From an uncultured Collinsella sp. (GTDB lineage: Bacteria > Actinomycetota > Coriobacteriia > Coriobacteriales > Coriobacteriaceae), in the NCBI GenBank assembly GCA_900757465.1, contig CAAENY010000106.1:1-50921 (forward strand): 50,921 nucleotides of DNA, read 5' to 3'. The notes under the pieces are model-generated. The model did not search any database. It was not told the DNA's origin and worked only from the letters and a program-made list of their open reading frames with translations. The position numbers and the translations under genes are program-made. Position 1 is the first letter of the stretch; every line of letters starts with the position of its first letter. Below, one piece after another: positions 8,561 through 16,184 of this stretch.

Positions 8561-8983
8561 CTAACTCACCGTCTCCTCGCCAAAGCGATACAGTTCCTCG
8601 TTGACCTTTTGGAAACTGCACCCGCGATCGATGCAAAAGATGATAATCGCATCGCGGCGGTCCTTGCAGTTAAGGACGCTTACCCCGGCAGCCGTCAGCG
8701 CACGGTTGGTCTCTTTGAGCGTCAGCGCCATCGCAAAGGCAATCTGCAGCACCTTATTGCGGCTCGGATGCCGCGCACCGGTAAAGATCTGATAGCCAAA
8801 GGTCTCATTGAGATCGGCCATACGAACCACGCGCGAGCGCTCCAAGCCCTTTTCCTGCAGTAGCTGCTTCAGGTAGTTCGAAAGCGACGGGGCGGCAAAG
8901 TCGTGTTCTTTGATATAGCCATCGATGTTTGGCGCGTCGAGAAGCTCATTGAGCAACTCCTCGGTCAGCTTTTTATCGGACAT
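8561..8983 (-). CDS. helix-turn-helix (XRE-like) regulator
   Basis: A 140-residue cytoplasmic protein. The middle (about residues 34-90) looks like a helix-turn-helix of the XRE type: LSNYLKQLLQEKGLERSRVVRMADL, then GARHPSRNKVLQIAFAMALTL as recognition and supporting helices. The C-terminus (DRRDAIIIFCIDRG...VNEELYRFGEE) is a short extra module. ATG 8983 follows GGGAGG. It is the first gene of a two-gene unit with the Ser/Thr kinase, a pairing that suggests the kinase or its signal controls the regulator; this is inferred. Confidence 0.7.
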   Translation of the reverse strand: MSDKKLTEELLNELLDAPNIDGYIKEHDFAAPSLSNYLKQLLQEKGLERSRVVRMADLNETFGYQIFTGARHPSRNKVLQIAFAMALTLKETNRALTAAGVSVLNCKDRRDAIIIFCIDRGCSFQKVNEELYRFGEETVS

Positions 8984-9015
8984 ACGACTTCACCTCCCCC
9001 AGTGCATGCAACATG

Positions 9016-9459
9016 CTAGAAACCGCTTACGTCCGAACGCTCCCAGCTGGCGACCTGATCGGGAGACACCGTACCCAGCGCCTCGAACTTCCAGGAGCCG
9101 CCCGCCTTCAGATGATTGGTGTTTGCAAGAGCCGTTCCAACCTGGTTACCATCGGCATCATACAGAACATATTCAATCTGAATGTAGCTCTTTTCCTTGT
9201 CCGTGTTATTGGTCAGGGTGCCCGTGATCTTATAGGTAAACTGATTGGAAGTGTCTTCAGCCTCGTCAGCAATGGTATACGGTTCTTGCGGTTCTTTTTG
9301 CTCCTCAGCCTGCTGTGTCGTCTCGGCAGGTTTTGCCGAATCGCTCGCAGACGAATCGGTTGAGTTGCCGCCCATAGAGCCCACGGCACCGACAATAACC
9401 AGCACCACGATGATGCCTAGGACAATCTTGCCGATCGGCTTCTTTCCCTCTTTTGCCAT
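9016..9459 (-). CDS. membrane-anchored FxLYD-type extracellular protein
   Basis: Small protein of 147 residues: basic N-terminus (MAKEGKKPIGK), one membrane segment (IVLGIIVVLVIVGAVG), an acidic and polar linker, and a C-terminal beta-sandwich of the FxLYD type (TYKITGTLTNNTDKEKSYIQ, then EYVLYDADGNQVGTALAN and the closing F-x-A strand). Such domains are exposed outside the cell; the function is unknown. Its ribosome site lies inside a perfect hairpin described separately, so translation is probably controlled. Confidence 0.75.
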   Translation of the reverse strand: MAKEGKKPIGKIVLGIIVVLVIVGAVGSMGGNSTDSSASDSAKPAETTQQAEEQKEPQEPYTIADEAEDTSNQFTYKITGTLTNNTDKEKSYIQIEYVLYDADGNQVGTALANTNHLKAGGSWKFEALGTVSPDQVASWERSDVSGF

Positions 9460-9464
9460 TATTC

Positions 9465-9518
9465 ATCCTTCCTACGATCCGGCTACCGTGCCGGCACACA
9501 GCACATCGTAGGAAGGAT
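9465..9518 (-). promoter_or_regulatory. Shine-Dalgarno-sequestering hairpin
   Basis: ATCCTTCCTACGAT (9465-9478) and ATCGTAGGAAGGAT (9505-9518) are perfect 14-base complements separated by 26 bases. On the minus strand the 3' arm contains AGGAAGG, the ribosome site of the gene starting at 9459 (7-base spacing). The folded RNA would therefore hide the site completely. The loop holds a smaller CCGGC/GCCGG stem. This could be a thermosensor, a protein-binding leader or a small riboswitch; no known class is recognised. Confidence 0.65.
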
Positions 9519-9622
9519 TGAACTTGAATTCATTAGCTGAGAGCTAAGGTTGCGGTAAACGGCCAATGCAGTTATCCAAACGCCGAGCAAACGCACTTTG
9601 CGCGACCGTCTGCCAGCAGTGA

Positions 9623-9946
9623 TCAACCCACCGTGACGGATTCCCCGGTAAAAGCACTGATCATCAACAGGACAAAGAAAACAAGGTAGCTGACACTCAG
9701 CAGGTACGCAATGATCAGAAAGACGACCCAGCCGACATTGGTTTTACCGTCGGCACGGCGTTGCTCGCGATTACGGCAAAGCCAAATCGTCACGCCAATG
9801 GCCACAATCAGCAACACGAGTGCCACTGCTGACAACCCGGCAAGCGCAAACATCACGCCAATGCTCACAGCGATGACCGGAAGCAGCAGCAAACCGCACC
9901 CGCATCCACCCGGACTATATACGGCAGACTGTCGGCGTCGCCTCAT
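9623..9946 (-). CDS. small hypothetical membrane protein
   Basis: About 107 residues with a basic N-terminus (MRRRRQSAVYS), a Gly/Cys run (PGGCGCG) and three hydrophobic segments (LLLLPVIAVSIGVMFAL; SAVALVLLIVAIGVTIWL; VVFLIIAYLLSVSYLVFFVLLM). No domain is recognised. I chose ATG 9946 because GGGGGTGG lies 7 bases before it; a GTG at 9976 would overlap the higA stop (TAGTG) but has no site. It follows the toxin-antitoxin pair on the same strand and may be co-transcribed. Confidence 0.55.
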   Translation of the reverse strand: MRRRRQSAVYSPGGCGCGLLLLPVIAVSIGVMFALAGLSAVALVLLIVAIGVTIWLCRNREQRRADGKTNVGWVVFLIIAYLLSVSYLVFFVLLMISAFTGESVTVG

Positions 9947-9975
9947 CGCCGCGCCACCCCCATCATCTTTGAGCA

Positions 9976-10317
9976 CTACAGTGCGATGGCCTGCTGAACA
10001 GGAACGATCTTGTCGAGTTCCGGTTCGATCCGCCTTTTCTCGGCCTCAAGGTCAAACGCCACCTGAGCGCGCAGCCAATAACCATCCGTCAGGCCAAAAT
10101 AACGGCAAAGACGGAGGTCGGTGTCGGCCGTCACGCGACGTTTTCCCAAGACAATCTGCCCGATACGCTGAGCCGGAATCCCAGTCTCCTTAGCAAGGCG
10201 ATATTGAGAAATGCCCATGGGAACAAGAAACTCCTCTTTGAGAAGCTCACCAGGAGTCACCGGCGACAGCAAATCGGCCGAAGCCTCATCACTTGTGATA
10301 ATCGACGATTTCGACAT
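9976..10317 (-). CDS. higA: HigA-type antitoxin (XRE family, VapI-like)
   Basis: Antitoxin and autoregulator of about 113 residues. The core PGELLKEEFLVPMGISQYRLAKETGIPAQRIGQIVLGKRRVTADTDLRLCRYFG is the HigA/VapI helix-turn-helix pattern; the tail (FDLEAEKRRIEPELDKIVP) is typical too. ATG 10317 follows AGGAGA; a frame extending to 10392 is unsupported. It overlaps the end of the toxin gene by 29 bases, the normal higB-higA order. Confidence 0.85.
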   Translation of the reverse strand: MSKSSIITSDEASADLLSPVTPGELLKEEFLVPMGISQYRLAKETGIPAQRIGQIVLGKRRVTADTDLRLCRYFGLTDGYWLRAQVAFDLEAEKRRIEPELDKIVPVQQAIAL

Positions 10318-10570
10318 TCCAAGCCATCTCCTGTCTCCACTCAAAACAGACCCGATAGCGCTCGTTAACACGGATGCTATATTGACCGGCACGATCGCCC
10401 TTCAAAGCTTCCAGGCGGTTGCCCGGTGGAACGCGAAGATCATCAAGTGAAGCACAAACCTGCAGTTGGCGAATCTTCCTCAACGCAACACGCTCAAAGG
10501 GCACGAACCTCCTGACCCGCACACCCATGGCAAAGCGTTCGGTATCCTCATCTTTATACGATGCAATCAT
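10289..10570 (-). CDS. higB: HigB-type toxin (RelE-like mRNA interferase)
   Basis: A 93-residue toxin expected to cleave mRNA on the ribosome. Seen: KIRQLQVCASLDDLRVPPGNRLEALKGDRAGQYSIRVNERYRVCFEW, the conserved HigB core, with the RVNERYRVCF strand carrying the active-site arginines. It is the first gene of the pair and overlaps the antitoxin gene. The start has an extended N-terminus compared with some homologues. Confidence 0.88.
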   Translation of the reverse strand: MIASYKDEDTERFAMGVRVRRFVPFERVALRKIRQLQVCASLDDLRVPPGNRLEALKGDRAGQYSIRVNERYRVCFEWRQEMAWNVEIVDYHK

Positions 10571-10581
10571 AGTATCGCCTT

Positions 10582-10594
10582 ACGTTAGTAACGT
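10582..10594. promoter_or_regulatory. candidate HigA operator
   Basis: ACGTTAGTAACGT is a palindrome with one central base, 11-24 bases upstream of the higB start. HigA antitoxins repress their own promoter through such sites, so this is the natural candidate. Confidence 0.5.
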
Positions 10595-10672
10595 CAAACG
10601 TTTCTATAGACTTACATCTCTATTATATCGTACGTTTGTTCGTGTTTTCTAGAACAAATAGTCCTTCACGCC

Positions 10673-11860
10673 TTAGTCAAGCGAAAGCAATCGTTTGTAG
10701 ACATCGAAGCCTTTGAGTAGGATTTCCTCGTCGAAGAGCATGCTATCGGTATGCAGAGCGCTTGTTGCATAGGCGGGGCAGCCATCCGAATCACTCGGGT
10801 TGTCTTGGTCCTCTGGCACGCCCGTGCCTAGCAAGAAGAACACGCCCGGCAGATGGCGCTGATAGAACGCGAAATCCTCGGCGATTAGCAGCGGCTCGTC
10901 CACGAGCTGCAATTCGGGCAGAGCGGGCGCGATTCGGGCAAACAACTCAGGATCGTTATCGACCGGTGGATAGCCCTCGGCAAAGTCGAGATCATACGTG
11001 CAGCCCGTTGCGGCACAGGCATCGTCCAGCACGCGGCGCACGCCTTCGCGCGCCCGGTCGAACATGTCGTCCGTAAACACACGCAGGCTTCCGGCCACAT
11101 GGGCCTCCCCCGCCACCGCGTTGCAAACGGTGCCAGCCTGCAGCAGGCCAAACTTGCCGATACAGGGTTCGTCGGTGCCCAGCTCGTCCATCAGTTCGCG
11201 CTCGGCAACCAAGAACTTGGCAGCCGCCAGCGCCGCATCGTGCGATTCCTCGACCGGAACGCCATAGGTCTTAGCGATATGGATGCTCGTCCCGTGAATA
11301 TGAATGTGTGTCTCACTCGAGCGCGCCAGCAGCGGGCCAGAACAGCTCGCCAATGTGTTCGCAGTCAGATCGGGCCACACGTGAAAGCCAAAAATGCGGT
11401 CGACCCCGTAGCGCTCGAACACACCGCTCTCGCAAACTGTCTTGGCGCCACCAGTCGTCTCCTCGGCAGGCTGGAACACAAAGAGCACGTTGCGCTTGAT
11501 GGCACCTGGCTGCTCACGAATCGTGCGATCGACAAAGGTTGCCGCCGCAAGGGCCATGGCCATGTGTCCATCGTGTCCGCAAGCGTGCATCTTTCCGGGA
11601 TGCTTCGAGGAAAAGGCCGCACCCGTCGCCTCCGCGATGGGCAGTGCGTCCATATCGGCGCGAATCGCCGTGGCATGCGCGGCGCCCGTGCCAGCGTCGA
11701 AGAAAGCACAAACACAGCTGGGGCAGGGATGGGTCACTTCACAGGCAAGCGAAGCGAGCACGCCCTCGATATAGGCTATGGTTTGAGGAAGATCGAAATC
11801 GAGCTCCGGAATGCGATGCAGGTCGCGACGATAGCGACGAAGTTCTTGGAGCTCGGTCAT
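10673..11860 (-). CDS. M20 family amidohydrolase, candidate N-acetyl-diaminopimelate deacetylase
   Basis: Metal-dependent amidohydrolase of 395 residues. Metal-site motif HACGHDGH is at about 92-99, with QPAEE, HVWPD and a late AEDFAFY following, as in the M20D/hippurate-hydrolase group. This group includes the B. subtilis N-acetyl-diaminopimelate deacetylase. The gene is divergent from the lysine operon, which contains dapH (the acetylating enzyme) but no deacetylase, so it may supply that step; hippurate or indole-acetyl-amino-acid hydrolysis are alternatives. ATG 11860 follows AAAGG; an upstream in-frame ATG at 11875 contains that site and is unlikely. Confidence 0.8.
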   Translation of the reverse strand: MTELQELRRYRRDLHRIPELDFDLPQTIAYIEGVLASLACEVTHPCPSCVCAFFDAGTGAAHATAIRADMDALPIAEATGAAFSSKHPGKMHACGHDGHMAMALAAATFVDRTIREQPGAIKRNVLFVFQPAEETTGGAKTVCESGVFERYGVDRIFGFHVWPDLTANTLASCSGPLLARSSETHIHIHGTSIHIAKTYGVPVEESHDAALAAAKFLVAERELMDELGTDEPCIGKFGLLQAGTVCNAVAGEAHVAGSLRVFTDDMFDRAREGVRRVLDDACAATGCTYDLDFAEGYPPVDNDPELFARIAPALPELQLVDEPLLIAEDFAFYQRHLPGVFFLLGTGVPEDQDNPSDSDGCPAYATSALHTDSMLFDEEILLKGFDVYKRLLSLD

Positions 11861-11891
11861 AAAGGATCCTTTCATGGGGCATATCCATTCA

Positions 11892-11903
11892 CACAATATT
11901 GTG
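11892..11903. promoter_or_regulatory. 12-base palindrome upstream of the M20 gene
   Basis: CACAATATTGTG is a perfect palindrome 32-43 bases before the M20 start. It may be the operator for that gene; the regulator is unknown. Confidence 0.4.
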
Positions 11904-11971
11904 ATACAGGATTGTGGCACACATGTTTCCAGCATATTGCTGCATTTTTTAAACGTTATATACGAATACTC

Positions 11972-12007
11972 TTGTTTGGTAAAGTGCAACGTGGTAGGGT
12001 CTTTACC
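11972..12007 (+). promoter_or_regulatory. candidate promoter of the lysine operon
   Basis: TTGTTT (11972-11977) and TAGGGT (11995-12000) are 17 bases apart and end 12 bases before the riboswitch. An inverted pair GGTAAAG (11978-11984)/CTTTACC (12001-12007) overlaps the spacer and could be an operator. Confidence 0.4.
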
Positions 12008-12011
12008 ACTT

Positions 12012-12169
12012 GATAGAGGCGCGGGCACGAAGAGCCGCGGGCGAGCCGGCAGGCTTTGACCCCGCGGGGAGGCGAAACCCGCCGAACTGGGCTTTTCGGG
12101 CACGAACAACCTGGTGGGCCTGCGGGAAATACCCACAGGACTGTCTGCAGCAATGCGGGAGCGCTATCC
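12012..12169 (+). ncRNA. lysine riboswitch (L box) upstream of lysA-dapA-dapB-dapH
   Basis: Conserved landmarks occur in the right order: GATAGAGGCGCG at the 5' side of P1/P2, GAAGAG, a GGGGAGGCGAAACCCGCCGAA block, CTGG..., GGACTGTC, and closing GGGAGCGCTATC, all as in known lysine aptamers. P1 is GATAG (12012-12016) with CTATC (12164-12168). It lies about 70 bases before a lysine-biosynthesis operon. Lysine binding should lower expression of that operon. Confidence 0.9.
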
Positions 12170-12229
12170 GGACATTGGGTCCACGCTATGCGGATTCGAT
12201 GCGCAGATGGCGCCGTCTGGATAGCGAGG
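12162..12229 (+). promoter_or_regulatory. riboswitch expression platform controlling the lysA ribosome site
   Basis: The 3' side of P1 and following bases (12162-12173) can pair over 12 positions, one of them G-U, with 12215-12226. A competing helix pairs 12181-12189 (CCACGCTAT) with 12221-12229 (ATAGCGAGG), which covers the only likely Shine-Dalgarno, GAGG at 12226-12229. This fits a translational switch: P1 formed with lysine frees 12181-12189 to hide GAGG; without lysine the 12-pair helix leaves GAGG mostly open. There is no terminator T-run. Confidence 0.6.
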
Positions 12230-12239
12230 TTTACGGGAC

Positions 12240-14549
12240 ATGGCATTGACCCCCAACGAGGCATATGCGGCCAAGCAGCCGTTTGTGGACAAGGAGACAC
12301 TCGAGCATATCGTCGAGCAGTTCCCCACGCCGTTTCATCTATACGACGAGGCGGGCATCCGCCGCAACATGCAAGAAGTACGCGACGCCTTTGCATGGAA
12401 CCCGGGCTTTAAGGAATACTTTGCCGTCAAGGCCAATCCCAACCCGGCGCTCATCTCCATTCTCAACGAATACGGCTGCGGCTGCGATTGCTCGAGCTAT
12501 ACCGAGCTCATGATCGCCCGCTCGCTGGGTATCACGGGACACGACATCATGTTCTCGTCCAACGACACGCCGGCGGCCGACTTTGAGCTCGCCGACAAGT
12601 TGGGTGCCATCGTCAACTTTGACGACATCAGCCACATAGAGTTCTTTGAGCGTGTTGCGGGGCCCATCCCCAAAACGGTCAGCTGCCGCTTTAATCCAGG
12701 CGGCCTGTTCCGGCTCTCCAACGGCATCATGGACAACCCGGGCGACTCCAAGTACGGCATGACCACCGAGCAGCTCTTCGAGGCCTTTCGTATGCTCAAG
12801 GCCAAGGGCGCCGAGAACTTTGGCATCCACGCATTCCTTGCCAGCAACACCGTCACCAACGACTACTACCCCAAACTCGCGCGCATCCTCTTTGAGCTTG
12901 CCGTGCGCTTGGAGCGCGAGACCGGCGCACATGTCGCCTTCATCAATCTGTCCGGCGGCGTCGGCATCCCCTACCTGCCCGAGCAGCAGGCCAACGACAT
13001 TCGCGCCATCGGCGAGGGAGTACACGCGGCATACGACGAGATCCTGGTTCCCGCCGGCATGGGCGATGTGGCCATCTGCACTGAGATGGGCCGCTTTATG
13101 ATGGGCCCCTACGGCTGCCTGGTCACCAAGGCTATCCACGAGAAGCAGATCTACAAGGACTATATCGGCGTGGACGCCAGTGCCGTCGACCTCATTCGTC
13201 CCGCCATGTATGGCGCTTACCACCACATCACGGTGATGGGTCAGCCGGGCGGCGCCGACAAGGCCACAGCGCCCGTCACGGACACCTATGACATCACGGG
13301 CAATCTGTGCGAGAACAACGACAAGTTCGCTATCGATCGCGAGCTGCCGCATATCGACATGGGTGACCTGCTTGTAATCCATGATACCGGTGCGCATGGC
13401 TACTCCATGGGCTACAACTACAACGGCCGTCTGCGCTCCGCCGAGGTGCTGCTGCGCCCCGACGGCTCGGCCGACCTTATCCGCCGCGCCGAGCGCCCGG
13501 GCGATTACTTTGCCACGCTCGACGTGCTACCGAGCGGCCGAGAGCTGCTGGCCAAGTCGCGCGCCGAAAGTGCCCGCCGTCGCGCCCAAGACGAGCGCCT
13601 GGCAGTCGCCGCCCAATGGAACAAACGCATCCAGATCGCGGACGCGAAGGAGAAGAACATGGACATCCGCAATCTCGAGGGCTCAATCGTCGCCCTCGTC
13701 ACGCCGTTTAAAAAGGATGGCAGTGTCGACTTTGACGCACTCGAGCGCCTTATCGATTTCCACCTGCAAAACGGCACCGACGCCATCCTCACCCTGGGCA
13801 CCACCGGCGAGAGCGCCACGATGACCGACGACGAGGACAACTCCGTCGTCGCCGCCGTGGTCAAGCATGTTGCAGGACGCGTCCCCGTCATTGCCGGCTC
13901 GGGCTCCAACTCCACGCAGACCATGCTCACCAAGTCGCTCACCTATCAGGGCCTGGGCGCCGACGGTCTGCTGCTCATTACCCCCTACTACAACAAGTCT
14001 AACGAAGAGGGCATCTACCAGCACTTTAAGACCGTGGCCGACGCCGTGGACATCCCCTGCATCCTGTACAACATCCCCGGCCGCTGCGGCTGCGGTATCA
14101 GCGAGCGCAATGTGGAGCGCCTGGCCGCACATCCCAACATCATGGGTATTAAGGAAGCCTCGGGCAACGTCGCCTACGCGGCCAAGATCGCCCACCTGCT
14201 GTCAGACGACTTCCGCATGTACTCGGGCGAGGACGCGCTTACCGTACCGCTCATGAGCCTGGGCGCCTCGGGCACCATCAGCGTGTGGGCCGATGTTCAG
14301 CCGCAGCTCGTGCACGACATGTGCCGCGCCTATCTGGACGGTGACGTGGAGCGCGCCCGCGATATCCAGATTGCCGGTCAGCCGCTCATCAACGCCCTCT
14401 TTAGCGAGGTCAACCCCATCCCCGTCAAGGAAGCGCTCGCCCAGATGGGTATGATCGAGGCAAACTACCGTATGCCGCTGTGCCCCATGGCAGACGACAC
14501 GCGCGCTGCACTTACAGATGCTCTGAAGGGAGCTGGTCTGCTTGATTAA
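12240..14549 (+). CDS. lysA-dapA: diaminopimelate decarboxylase fused in frame to dihydrodipicolinate synthase (LysA-DapA)
   Basis: A single open frame of 769 codons. Residues about 1-430 are a PLP-dependent fold-III decarboxylase, making lysine from meso-diaminopimelate: PLP lysine in FAVKANPNP, GGVGIPY, substrate-site GNLCENNDKF, and GAHGYSMGYNYNGR. A charged tail (about 430-473) leads without a stop into DapA at residue 474. GAG at the lysA start is about 10 bases before ATG 12240. The dapA part has its own strong ribosome site, so two proteins may be made. Either this is a real bifunctional protein, or a lysA stop codon has been lost (AAG codons just before dapA are one base from TAG). 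Confidence 0.85.
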   Translation: MALTPNEAYAAKQPFVDKETLEHIVEQFPTPFHLYDEAGIRRNMQEVRDAFAWNPGFKEYFAVKANPNPALISILNEYGCGCDCSSYTELMIARSLGITGHDIMFSSNDTPAADFELADKLGAIVNFDDISHIEFFERVAGPIPKTVSCRFNPGGLFRLSNGIMDNPGDSKYGMTTEQLFEAFRMLKAKGAENFGIHAFLASNTVTNDYYPKLARILFELAVRLERETGAHVAFINLSGGVGIPYLPEQQANDIRAIGEGVHAAYDEILVPAGMGDVAICTEMGRFMMGPYGCLVTKAIHEKQIYKDYIGVDASAVDLIRPAMYGAYHHITVMGQPGGADKATAPVTDTYDITGNLCENNDKFAIDRELPHIDMGDLLVIHDTGAHGYSMGYNYNGRLRSAEVLLRPDGSADLIRRAERPGDYFATLDVLPSGRELLAKSRAESARRRAQDERLAVAAQWNKRIQIADAKEKNMDIRNLEGSIVALVTPFKKDGSVDFDALERLIDFHLQNGTDAILTLGTTGESATMTDDEDNSVVAAVVKHVAGRVPVIAGSGSNSTQTMLTKSLTYQGLGADGLLLITPYYNKSNEEGIYQHFKTVADAVDIPCILYNIPGRCGCGISERNVERLAAHPNIMGIKEASGNVAYAAKIAHLLSDDFRMYSGEDALTVPLMSLGASGTISVWADVQPQLVHDMCRAYLDGDVERARDIQIAGQPLINALFSEVNPIPVKEALAQMGMIEANYRMPLCPMADDTRAALTDALKGAGLLD
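13659..14549 (+). CDS. dapA: 4-hydroxy-tetrahydrodipicolinate synthase (DapA), internal start
   Basis: First committed step of lysine synthesis: condenses pyruvate with aspartate semialdehyde. From ATG 13659 the product is 296 residues, the normal DapA length. Seen: GSIVALVTPFKKDGSVD at the N-terminus, GTTGESATM, LITPYYNKSN, YNIPGRCGCGI, and IKEASGN holding the Schiff-base lysine. AAGGAGAA at 13647-13654 gives a textbook ribosome site inside the lysA reading frame, so independent translation is likely even though no stop separates the two. Its stop overlaps the dapB start. Confidence 0.85.
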   Translation: MDIRNLEGSIVALVTPFKKDGSVDFDALERLIDFHLQNGTDAILTLGTTGESATMTDDEDNSVVAAVVKHVAGRVPVIAGSGSNSTQTMLTKSLTYQGLGADGLLLITPYYNKSNEEGIYQHFKTVADAVDIPCILYNIPGRCGCGISERNVERLAAHPNIMGIKEASGNVAYAAKIAHLLSDDFRMYSGEDALTVPLMSLGASGTISVWADVQPQLVHDMCRAYLDGDVERARDIQIAGQPLINALFSEVNPIPVKEALAQMGMIEANYRMPLCPMADDTRAALTDALKGAGLLD

Positions 14550-15282
14550 GACCGTCATTATGGGAACGGGCCGCATGGGCTCGCTCATCCGCACTACCGC
14601 CGAAGGCATTGTCGACGCCGGCGGGCAGCCCGTTTTTGATATCGTCGCCCAGATCGGTTTTGATCTGTCCGAGCTCGAGAGCGCCCCGGCGGCCGACGTT
14701 ATCATCGACTTCTCGAACGTCGTGACCTTCGATGCCGTCGTCGCCTATGTCGAGCGCACGGGCGCCGCGTTGGTCTCGGGCACCACGGGCTATACGCCCG
14801 AGCAGATGGACCGCCTGCGTGAGCTGGGCCAGAACACCCGCGTTATGCACTCGGGCAATTACTCCATCGGCATCGCAGCCCTGCGTCATCTAGTGGCCCA
14901 GGCCACGCGTGAGCTGCCCGGCTTTGACTGCGAGATTGTCGAGACTCACCACAATCAAAAGGTCGACGCCCCCAGCGGCACTGCCAAGCTACTGCTCGAT
15001 GCCGTCGTCGAGGCCGAGCCCGAGGCAGGCTACCACCCCGTCTATTGCCGCGAGGGCATGTGCGGCGCGCGTGACCCCAAGGAGATCGGCATGCACTCGC
15101 TGCGCGGGGGCACCGTCGCCGGCGTGCACGAGGTGAGTTTCTTTGGCCAGGACGAGGAAGTCACGCTCACCCACCGCGCCACGAGCCGTCAGATCTTCGT
15201 CAACGGCGCCCTGGCCGCCGCCCAGAAGCTCGTCACCCGCGAACCCGGCTTCTATACGTTCGACCAGGTCATGTTTGCCTAA
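14542..15282 (+). CDS. dapB: 4-hydroxy-tetrahydrodipicolinate reductase
   Basis: NAD(P)H-dependent reductase of 246 residues making tetrahydrodipicolinate. Seen: N-terminal nucleotide loop GTGRMGSLI, IDFSNV, SGTTGYT, substrate-binding ETHHNQKVDAPSGTA and late GVHEVSFFG. The TTG start at 14542 (MIKTVIMGTGRMG) overlaps the dapA stop by 8 bases with GGGAG about 10 bases upstream, indicating translational coupling. Confidence 0.93.
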   Translation: MIKTVIMGTGRMGSLIRTTAEGIVDAGGQPVFDIVAQIGFDLSELESAPAADVIIDFSNVVTFDAVVAYVERTGAALVSGTTGYTPEQMDRLRELGQNTRVMHSGNYSIGIAALRHLVAQATRELPGFDCEIVETHHNQKVDAPSGTAKLLLDAVVEAEPEAGYHPVYCREGMCGARDPKEIGMHSLRGGTVAGVHEVSFFGQDEEVTLTHRATSRQIFVNGALAAAQKLVTREPGFYTFDQVMFA

Positions 15283-15321
15283 CCAGGTATCAACCGAATC
15301 CACCCAAAGGAGAGATAGCAA

Positions 15322-16041
15322 ATGAGCAACGCAGCCGAGATGAATGCCCAGGAGATTATCAACTACATCGCCACCGCGCCCAAAAAGACACCTGTCAAGC
15401 TATACGTGCGCGAGAAGCCCGGCATGAAGGTTGCCTGGGGCGACGCACATGTCTACGGCGGCCGTCGCGGCAAGACCGTCTTTGGCGACTGGGATGAGCT
15501 CAAGGCCATCCTCGATGCCAATGCCGACTCCATCGACTACTACGATGTCGAGAATGACTGCCGCAACTCTGCCGTGCCCATGCTCGACCTTAAGGGCATC
15601 AACGCCCGCATCGAGCCGGGCGCGATCATCCGTGACCGCGTCGAGATCGGCGATCGCGCCGTCATCATGATGGGCGCCATCATCAACATCGGCTCCGTCA
15701 TCGGCGAGGGTTCCATGATCGATATGGGCGCCGTGCTGGGCGGCCGCGCCACCGTGGGCAAGAACTGCCACATCGGCGCCGGCACCGTGCTGGCAGGCGT
15801 TGTGGAGCCCGCCAGCGCCACGCCCGTCATCATCGAGGACGATGTCATGATCGGCGCCAACGCCGTGGTCCTGGAGGGCGTGCACGTAGGCAAGGGCGCT
15901 GTCGTTGCCGCCGGCGCCGTGTGCGTCGAGGATGTCCCCGCCGGCGCCGTCGTGGCCGGTGTCCCCGCCCGCGTCATCAAGATGCGCGACGAGAAGACCG
16001 ACAGCAAGACCGGCCTGGAAGAGGGCTTACGTCAACTTTAA
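15322..16041 (+). CDS. dapH: tetrahydrodipicolinate N-acetyltransferase
   Basis: Left-handed beta-helix acetyltransferase of 239 residues that acetylates tetrahydrodipicolinate, marking the acetylase branch of the lysine pathway. The N-terminal domain (MNAQEIINYIATAPKKTPVKLYV) is DapH-type; hexapeptide repeats run from about residue 88 to 225 (GAIIRDRVEIGDRAVIMMGAIIN...VGKNCHIGAGTVLAG). AAGGAGAG precedes the ATG. It is the last gene of the riboswitch-controlled operon. The next steps, aminotransferase and deacetylase, are not in the operon but candidates occur nearby (19739-20902 and 10673-11860). Confidence 0.92.
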   Translation: MSNAAEMNAQEIINYIATAPKKTPVKLYVREKPGMKVAWGDAHVYGGRRGKTVFGDWDELKAILDANADSIDYYDVENDCRNSAVPMLDLKGINARIEPGAIIRDRVEIGDRAVIMMGAIINIGSVIGEGSMIDMGAVLGGRATVGKNCHIGAGTVLAGVVEPASATPVIIEDDVMIGANAVVLEGVHVGKGAVVAAGAVCVEDVPAGAVVAGVPARVIKMRDEKTDSKTGLEEGLRQL

Positions 16042-16047
16042 TAGTTA

Positions 16048-16071
16048 CGCGGTTTTGACAAACCGCGTTTT
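16048..16071 (+). terminator. rho-independent terminator after dapH
   Basis: CGCGGTTT (16048-16055) pairs with AAACCGCG (16060-16067) across a four-base loop, followed by TTTT. Confidence 0.7.
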
Positions 16072-16123
16072 CGCTGACGTATGCCCAACCTGCGGCGCAA
16101 TGTCAGCAACCAAGCCGAAAACA

Positions 16124-16160
16124 AAAAAGGCCGAAGTCCCGAAGGGCTTCGGCCTTTGCT
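16124..16160. terminator. bidirectional terminator between dapH and the convergent nucleoid protein gene
   Basis: AAAGGCCGAAG (16126-16136) against CTTCGGCCTTT (16147-16157), flanked by an A-run on the left and T-rich sequence on the right. It should stop the minus-strand gene ending at 16185 as well. Confidence 0.8.
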
Positions 16161-16184
16161 TTCTCGCTGTAGGCGCAACGCAAC

